Below, one piece after another: positions 6,955 to 11,593 of a stretch of 11,593 bases of DNA (positions are counted from its first letter, which is position 1; each line of letters begins with the position of its first letter). Under the pieces are notes generated by a model. It saw only the letters and a program-made list of their open reading frames with translations. It ran no database searches and was not told the origin of the DNA. The stretch is from Reyranella sp. (GTDB lineage: Bacteria > Pseudomonadota > Alphaproteobacteria > Reyranellales > Reyranellaceae): the NCBI GenBank assembly GCA_021732965.1, contig JAKFVZ010000357.1, positions 1 through 11,593 on the forward strand, read 5' to 3'. The position numbers were made by a program, and so were the translations under genes.

Positions 6955-7506
6955 TCAACCGCCCTGTTCGCGCCGGATGGCTTCGCGGCGCAGCATCGCG
7001 CGCCATTCGGCGGGGGAGACGCATTTATGGCCGTGGACGCCCAGCTTGCGCTCCATGGCCTCGCGCTCCTCGGCGGCGTAGCGCTCCTTGGTGCCAGGCA
7101 GAGTCCACGCCCAGCCGGCGGCGACCATCTTTTCCTGCAGGTCGTCTTCGCCCGCAAAGCACTGCGCCACTGGCGGGTTGGTCTTCTTGTCGGTGTCGAC
7201 CAGGCGGCAGTTGACGGGGCGGCCGGAAATGAAGTCCTCCAGCGCCTTGCGCGCCAGCAGGCCGGCACGCCACTGGCCATCGTCGCAGGTCTGGCTGCGC
7301 TCCGGTGCGTCGATCCCGAAGAGGCGGACGGTCTGCGGGCCGAACCTCACCGTGTCGCCATCGACCACGGTGAAGCGCGGTTTCGGCACCGGCGGCAGGA
7401 CAGTGTCGTCGTCCGAGGACTGGGCGGCAGCGCCGGCCGTCATGGCCATCGCGGCGAGGAGGGCAGCGATTGTGACGGTCGGCCAGGAGTTTTCTTTGGA
7501 GGACAT
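6955..7506 (-). CDS. Exported staphylococcal nuclease-like (SNase/TNase fold) protein with altered active site
   Basis: 183 residues with a signal peptide at 1-29 (core VTIAALLAAMAMTAGAAA, cleavage before QSS). The SNase domain spans about 44-170. VVDGDTV (D49, D51, T52) and VRLFGIDAPE (R61, D66, E69) match the calcium-binding residues and first arginine of the family, and AGWAW and SPAEWR match its later conserved blocks. In relatives the segment before VAxC reads D-x-Y-G-R-P-V-A and carries the second catalytic arginine (R87 of staphylococcal nuclease). Here it reads K-K-T-N-P-P-V-A, so that arginine is replaced by proline at about 111. Nuclease activity is therefore doubtful; a binding role is possible. 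C74, C100, C116 and C162 could form disulfides after export. No clear Shine-Dalgarno site precedes the ATG at 7506, but no better start exists. TATAAG (complement of 7534-7539) may be a -10 element. Confidence 0.85.
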   Translation of the reverse strand: MSSKENSWPTVTIAALLAAMAMTAGAAAQSSDDDTVLPPVPKPRFTVVDGDTVRFGPQTVRLFGIDAPERSQTCDDGQWRAGLLARKALEDFISGRPVNCRLVDTDKKTNPPVAQCFAGEDDLQEKMVAAGWAWTLPGTKERYAAEEREAMERKLGVHGHKCVSPAEWRAMLRREAIRREQGG

Positions 7507-7619
7507 GGAGGGCGGCCAGGTTCTGGGTGCCGGCTTATAGCACCGCTACGGATATCTGCCTCTGCCTTCGTGGTCACACCCGCGTTCCATCTCGCGGTTG
7601 CAGAGCACACACTCGGTCA

Positions 7620-7648
7620 TTCACAACCGATTTTTTTGGGCTTAGAAT
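7620..7648 (+). promoter_or_regulatory. Candidate sigma70-type promoter of the RTX metalloprotease gene
   Basis: TTCACA (7620-7625) and TAGAAT (7643-7648) are separated by 17 nt, each one base from consensus. The region is AT-rich (a run of seven T in the spacer) against a GC-rich background. Transcription would begin near 7655, giving a leader of about 135 nt before ATG 7791. Confidence 0.45.
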
Positions 7649-7675
7649 TACGTCGGGAATTTTCGGGTGTTGCTT

Positions 7676-7712
7676 GGGAAGAGTGTGGGACTTGGGGTTC
7701 AAGGCTCTTCCC
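7676..7712 (+). promoter_or_regulatory. Inverted repeat in the metalloprotease leader
   Basis: GGGAAGAG (7676-7683) pairs perfectly with CTCTTCCC (7705-7712), 8 bp with a 21-nt G-rich loop, just downstream of the candidate promoter. It could be an operator dyad or a leader stem. A smaller CCCC-GAAA-GGGG stem-loop (7750-7761) follows. No known regulator site is recognised. Confidence 0.4.
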
Positions 7713-7790
7713 TGACTTGTTTCGTCTGTAAGGAACGGCGGTCGCGTTACCCCGAAAGGGGCATGCGCCTGCAATCTTGGGGTTTGGGCG

Positions 7791-10700
7791 ATGTGTATTT
7801 TCTGTGGTGACGGTAAGGGCCTCTCGCATTGGGGTTGGGCGGGTTTCGAGAATTTCGCCGTAGCCGACATCCCTCCTGAGGCCGCTTCGTCCGGAGGTGC
7901 TTCGACCGCCCCGTCCTCGGCTGCCGTCCCCGTCAGTTCCGACTTCGAACGCGAAGTCACGTTCATCACGGGCGTCAACGCAGACGGTACGATTTCGAAT
8001 ACATCCTACTGGGGGTCCACTTCCGACACGGCACAGAAGTGGGGGACGCCGACCGCCGGCACCGGCGCGTCGATCACCTACACGTTCGATGTCGCCTCGG
8101 CTTTCACCGATACCGAGAAGCAGACCTTCATCACCGCGATGGACATGTGGGAGGCCGTGGCAGACGTCACCTTCTCGCTGGGCGGGAGCAATGCCGACGT
8201 CAAGCTGGTACGCGGAGCGACAGGCAGCGGCGCGAACGCCGGGGGACCGCACACCCAGGGCAGCGGCGCCACGCTGGGCCAGAACAGCGGCCAGTGGATC
8301 GTCAACATGGAGACGAGCAAGGGCGGCTTCGATCTCAGCGGCTCGTTCACCACGTTCAACGGCTATGGGTTGAACACCATCCTGCATGAGGTGGGCCACG
8401 TGCTCGGCCTCGGCCATGGCGGCGCCTACAACGGCGCGGCAGACGAATCGACCCAGCAGTTCAGCGCCTACGACGAGCGCATGTGGACGTCGATGTCCTA
8501 CATCGGCTGGAACGAGCGCTCCACGGCCCTCTACCGCGCGAGCTACGACTACAAGGACACGCGCTGGGTCGCCGACGACGGCTCGACCATCGAGACCGGC
8601 TCCACCTGGATGCCGATCGACATTCTCGCCATCCAGAGGCTCTACGGCGCGGCCGAGTCGTCGCCGTTCGACGGCGGCGACGTGTTCGGTTTCAACACCA
8701 ACATTACCGGCTCGATCGCCAAGTTCTTCGACTTCACGATCAATACCAATCCGGTCATCACGATCTACGACGAGGGCACGGGCAACACACTCGACCTCTC
8801 GGGCTTCGCGGACGATGCGGATGTCGACCTGGATGATGGCGGCTTCAGCAGCGCCGGCGGTCTCACCAACAATATCGGCATCGCCTTCGGTACGGTCATC
8901 GAGACGGCCATTACCGGCGACGGCGACGATACGCTGGTCGGCAACGAGCACGACAACGTGTTCGACGGCGGCGCCGGTGCGGACTCCTTCGACGGCGGGG
9001 CGGGTTCCGATACCGTGACCTTCGTGCGCTCGGATGCGGGCGTTAACATCGATCTCGGTCGCCAGGACACGCACGAGCCGTCCGGTGGCCACGCCGAGGG
9101 CGACAGCTTCACCTCGATCGAGAACCTGATCGGCAGCAATTTCGACGACCGGCTGGTCGCCGCCAGCGGCCTCGGCGGCAGCAAGCTCGAGGGCCTCAAG
9201 GGCGACGACACGCTTTTCGGCAGCGCCGAGAACGATGTCATTCGTGGCGGCCTCGGCAATGACGTGATCGTCGGCAACGAGGGCAACGACAAGCTCTATG
9301 GCGCGGATACCAACCTGATCATAAACGGCGGCTTCGAGGTCGTCGCACCGCCGAACATCGACGGCAATGGCTATTCGCAGTATCTGCCCGAACTCGAAGG
9401 GTGGACGCTGCTTTCCGGCCCAGGGCGTGAACTGTTCACTTCGTCGGTGGTCGGTGCGGCGCCGTTCGAGGGCAAGTACGGCATCGACCTCGAAGGCAAG
9501 ACCGGCGGCACCAACGTCAGCATCACGCAGAAGGTCGATCGGGCGGAAGACGGTGTTTCTTACCGCATCGCCTTCGAGGCCCGGAAACTCGACGCGGCGA
9601 CGGCCGCGCGACTCGAAGTGTATTGGGGGGGCACCAAGCTCAACTGGTTCGAAACCCATCAGGGCTATGTCGATCCGACGGCGGCCTATGTCACCTATTA
9701 CATCGATGTGACCGGCGGAGCAGGCACGAGCACCGACAAGAACCGGCTCACCTTCGTCGAAATCGGCGGCGCCGACGGCGACGGCACCCTGCTGGACAAT
9801 GTCCGCATGTACCGCGTCGATCCCGGCGAGCCCAAGGCCGAAGACCGGGATCCGAGTAGCGACGGCGACGACACTTTCGGTCCGGGGACCGGTTCCGACG
9901 TGGTGTTCGGCCATGGCGGCAACGACCGCGCGACCTTCAGCGACATCGGCGGCAACGATCACTACGACGGCGGTTCCGGCGTCGACACCCTGGTGATGGA
10001 CTGGCACGCAGCGACGACCGCGATCATCTACCACGGGCTGAACGTCAGCAATTCGTCCGAAATCGGCATGAGCGAGAGCTACGAGCGCACCCCCGCCATC
10101 ATCGGGGACGCTGCTCAGTATCTCTATTTCAAGGAAGTCGAGCGCTTCGAACTGACCGGCGGCACCGCCGGCGACACGCTGCGGGGCGGCGACCTCAACG
10201 ACCTCCTGATCGGCAACGGCGGCGACGACGTGCTGGTCGGCGGCGGCGGCATCGATGTCCTGAACGGCGGCGACGGCTTCGACCGTGCGACGCTCAAGCT
10301 GAGTGGCGGCAACAACACGATCCGACTCGTCGACACGATGGGCTCGGGCAGTGTCACGCTCGGCAACGGTACCCAGCTGATCTCGATCGAGGCGCTCAAC
10401 CTGGAGGCTGGCGACGGCGACGACTTCCTCGACGTCCGTGGCACGATCGTCAACCCGGTGGACGATCCCTATTACAGCCGCACGCACACTTCTTTCGCGG
10501 GTTTCGGCGGCAACGACACGCTGGCGGTGGATTTCGCGACGTCCTACGGCGCGACCTTCGACGGTGGGGCGGGGAGCCGCGACACGCTGATCATGGACTG
10601 GTCGGCTTCGCAGCGGGACATCTATCGCAATGTCGGCGAGGACGACACCTACCGGAGCTTCTCGCACTCGGTGACCGTCTTCACTGGCGGCCAATACGTC

Positions 10701-11593
10701 ACCACCAACTACTACTACACGACGACGTTTACCAACGTCGAACGGTTCGAACTGACCGGCGGCACCGCCAACGACACGCTGGCCGGTGGAGCGCTCGACG
10801 ACGTGCTGAAGACCATCGGCGGCCGCGACACGCTGAGTGCCGGCGCGGGCGACGACCTGCTGATCGTCGACTGGTCGCAGATCGACCGCTCCATGGGGAC
10901 TTACGACGTCAACGGCACCGGCGGCGTGCCACTGACGGGTTCGCTGGAGACGGGTTATTCGGGCATCTATTTCGGCGACGACTGGCGCTTCTACAATCGG
11001 GTCGATTTCAGCGGCATCGAGCGCTTCGACATCAAGAGCGCCGATCGCGACGACGGCATCCGCACCGGCGATGGCGACGACATCGTGTCCAGCGCCGGCG
11101 GCAACGACCATCTGATCACCGGCAAAGGCGTCGACATCGTCGACGGCGGGGCAGGAAGCGATCGCTGGGAAGCCGACAAGTCGTTCGCGACGGCTTCGCA
11201 GGCCATCGCCATCGATCTCAACCAGACGGGCGTGCAGCTCACCTACCTGGGTGGCGCCACGGTGCGCGGCATCGACATGTTGTCGCTCAAGACCGGTGCC
11301 GCCGCCGACACGATCCTGACCCTCGCGACGGTCACCTCCAATACCAGTACGCACGGTCATGACGACCAGATCGAGACCAATGCCGGCAACGACGCCGTCA
11401 CCGTCACCGGCGGCCGCGATTCAGTCGCCATGGGAAGCGACACCGACACGCTGACCGTTGACTGGTCGCTGATCAACCGCTCCATGGGGACCTACGACGT
11501 CAACGGCGTCGGAGGCGTGGTGCTGACAGGTTCGCTCGAGACCGGGTACTCGGGCATCTATTTCGGCGACGACTGGCGCTTCTACAATCGACT
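7791..11593 (+). CDS. Giant serralysin-type M10 zinc metalloprotease with RTX repeats (3' end outside window)
   Basis: The open frame runs 1267 codons to the window edge without a stop. Residues 1-50 begin MCIFC and lead through an Ala/Ser-rich stretch, with no Sec signal. The catalytic domain (about 52-270) has the zinc motif HEVGHVLGLGH (H199, E200, H203, H209), then GGAYNG, and the Met-turn SMSY (M235, Y237), followed by PIDILAIQRLYGA, all as in serralysins. The M10 C-terminal domain has YDEGTGNTLDLSGF and FGTVIETAITG. RTX nonapeptides (GGxGxDxx) occur at about 374-410 and 466-506. Residues 508-677 form a non-RTX insert starting NLIINGGFE and ending TLLDNVRMY, resembling a jelly-roll binding domain. 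From 690 on, repeated modules with DTLxxDW and ERFELTGG alternate with RTX motifs. Typical serralysins are about 480 residues, so this is much larger. It is probably secreted by a type I system and calcium-folded outside the cell. Start: ATG 7791 with weak GGGG upstream; no nearby alternative. Confidence 0.93.
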   Translation, partial: MCIFCGDGKGLSHWGWAGFENFAVADIPPEAASSGGASTAPSSAAVPVSSDFEREVTFITGVNADGTISNTSYWGSTSDTAQKWGTPTAGTGASITYTFDVASAFTDTEKQTFITAMDMWEAVADVTFSLGGSNADVKLVRGATGSGANAGGPHTQGSGATLGQNSGQWIVNMETSKGGFDLSGSFTTFNGYGLNTILHEVGHVLGLGHGGAYNGAADESTQQFSAYDERMWTSMSYIGWNERSTALYRASYDYKDTRWVADDGSTIETGSTWMPIDILAIQRLYGAAESSPFDGGDVFGFNTNITGSIAKFFDFTINTNPVITIYDEGTGNTLDLSGFADDADVDLDDGGFSSAGGLTNNIGIAFGTVIETAITGDGDDTLVGNEHDNVFDGGAGADSFDGGAGSDTVTFVRSDAGVNIDLGRQDTHEPSGGHAEGDSFTSIENLIGSNFDDRLVAASGLGGSKLEGLKGDDTLFGSAENDVIRGGLGNDVIVGNEGNDKLYGADTNLIINGGFEVVAPPNIDGNGYSQYLPELEGWTLLSGPGRELFTSSVVGAAPFEGKYGIDLEGKTGGTNVSITQKVDRAEDGVSYRIAFEARKLDAATAARLEVYWGGTKLNWFETHQGYVDPTAAYVTYYIDVTGGAGTSTDKNRLTFVEIGGADGDGTLLDNVRMYRVDPGEPKAEDRDPSSDGDDTFGPGTGSDVVFGHGGNDRATFSDIGGNDHYDGGSGVDTLVMDWHAATTAIIYHGLNVSNSSEIGMSESYERTPAIIGDAAQYLYFKEVERFELTGGTAGDTLRGGDLNDLLIGNGGDDVLVGGGGIDVLNGGDGFDRATLKLSGGNNTIRLVDTMGSGSVTLGNGTQLISIEALNLEAGDGDDFLDVRGTIVNPVDDPYYSRTHTSFAGFGGNDTLAVDFATSYGATFDGGAGSRDTLIMDWSASQRDIYRNVGEDDTYRSFSHSVTVFTGGQYVTTNYYYTTTFTNVERFELTGGTANDTLAGGALDDVLKTIGGRDTLSAGAGDDLLIVDWSQIDRSMGTYDVNGTGGVPLTGSLETGYSGIYFGDDWRFYNRVDFSGIERFDIKSADRDDGIRTGDGDDIVSSAGGNDHLITGKGVDIVDGGAGSDRWEADKSFATASQAIAIDLNQTGVQLTYLGGATVRGIDMLSLKTGAAADTILTLATVTSNTSTHGHDDQIETNAGNDAVTVTGGRDSVAMGSDTDTLTVDWSLINRSMGTYDVNGVGGVVLTGSLETGYSGIYFGDDWRFYNR
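9312..9821 (+). other. Beta-sandwich-like domain inserted among the RTX repeats
   Basis: Residues 508-677 of the metalloprotease lack calcium-repeat glycines. They read like extracellular jelly-roll (galactose-binding/DUF642-like) domains: NLIINGGFE at the start, LEGWTLLSG, a GIDLEG strand, SITQKV, SYRIAFEARK, LEVYWGG, and TFVEIGGADGDGTLLDNV at the end. A carbohydrate or surface-binding role is inferred from that resemblance only. Confidence 0.6.
10137..10181 (+). repeat. Direct repeat encoding VERFELTGGTxxDTL, copy 1
   Basis: This 45-bp stretch in the metalloprotease gene recurs 600 bp downstream at 10737-10781, with 41 of 45 bases identical by eye. It encodes the end of the DW-to-ERF module. 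Confidence 0.8.
10737..10781 (+). repeat. Direct repeat encoding VERFELTGGTxxDTL, copy 2
   Basis: The partner of 10137-10181; the four differences are in the Glu, Arg and Gly/Asn codons. A more diverged third version (IERFDIKSADRDD) is encoded near 11013-11051. Confidence 0.8.
10854..11000 (+). repeat. 147-bp direct repeat in the metalloprotease gene, copy 1
   Basis: It encodes DLLIVDWSQIDRSMG through FGDDWRFYNR. It matches 11445-11591 without gaps; about 19 of 147 bases differ, and 43 of 49 residues agree. The offset is 591 bp, exactly 197 codons. Confidence 0.9.
11445..11591 (+). repeat. 147-bp direct repeat in the metalloprotease gene, copy 2 (reaches the window edge)
   Basis: It encodes DTLTVDWSLINRSMG through FGDDWRFYNR. 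The match to copy 1 is still intact when the window ends, so the true repeat is longer and more copies may follow. Confidence 0.9.

Noticed and set aside
7617..11360. A 1247-codon open frame on the minus strand
   Set aside because: It is exactly antisense to the metalloprotease frame, whose zinc motif, Met-turn and RTX repeats are unmistakable. The antisense protein is low-complexity V/A/D/R-rich sequence typical of shadow frames opposite GC-rich genes.
9984..11593. Treating the 591/600-bp repeats as a CRISPR array or mobile element
   Set aside because: The repeats are in-frame protein modules with coding constraint, much too long and too widely spaced for CRISPR, and have no terminal inverted repeats or transposase.

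Overview
The window is GC-rich, densely coded bacterial DNA. The gene set suggests an alphaproteobacterium: tripartite-tricarboxylate-transporter (TTT/Bug) solute receptors, a secreted TPR protein, a small SNase-like protein and an RTX metalloprotease starting with MCxxC. A soil or rhizosphere lineage of the Hyphomicrobiales/Rhodospirillales type (Reyranella- or Bradyrhizobium-like) would fit, but placement below class is a guess.

Layout. 1-2562 (minus): a TctC/Bug receptor gene followed 34 nt later by a thiamine-diphosphate (ThDP) enzyme gene, probably one operon. The ThDP gene has an in-frame TAG at 126-128, although conserved sequence continues to the window edge. 2563-2789: divergent intergenic region with two overlapping inverted repeats in the receptor leader. 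2790-5411 (plus): an exported protein of about 20 TPRs, interrupted by an in-frame TAA at 4407-4409. 5507-5668 (plus): a 53-residue membrane protein. 5684-6673 (minus): a second TctC/Bug receptor, convergent with it. 6848-6937 (plus): tRNA-Ser(UGA). 6955-7506 (minus): an exported SNase-like protein lacking the usual active-site arginine. 7507-7790: intergenic region with a good sigma70-like promoter and a hairpin. 7791 to the window end (plus): a serralysin-type M10 metalloprotease with RTX repeats, at least 1267 codons and still open at the edge.

The last gene is the largest coding region. It has the zinc site, Met-turn and M10 C-terminal domain of a serralysin, then a beta-sandwich-like insert and a series of repeated modules, the last two nearly identical over 147 bp at a 591-bp (197-residue) period. 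It is presumably exported by a type I system whose genes are not in view.

The two receptors have no TctA/TctB membrane partners here and are likely orphan receptors, as is common for this family. I see no CRISPR array, insertion sequence, phage gene or recognisable new multi-gene system. The oddities are the two in-frame stops, the degenerate SNase site, the receptor leader structure, and the size and repeats of the metalloprotease.
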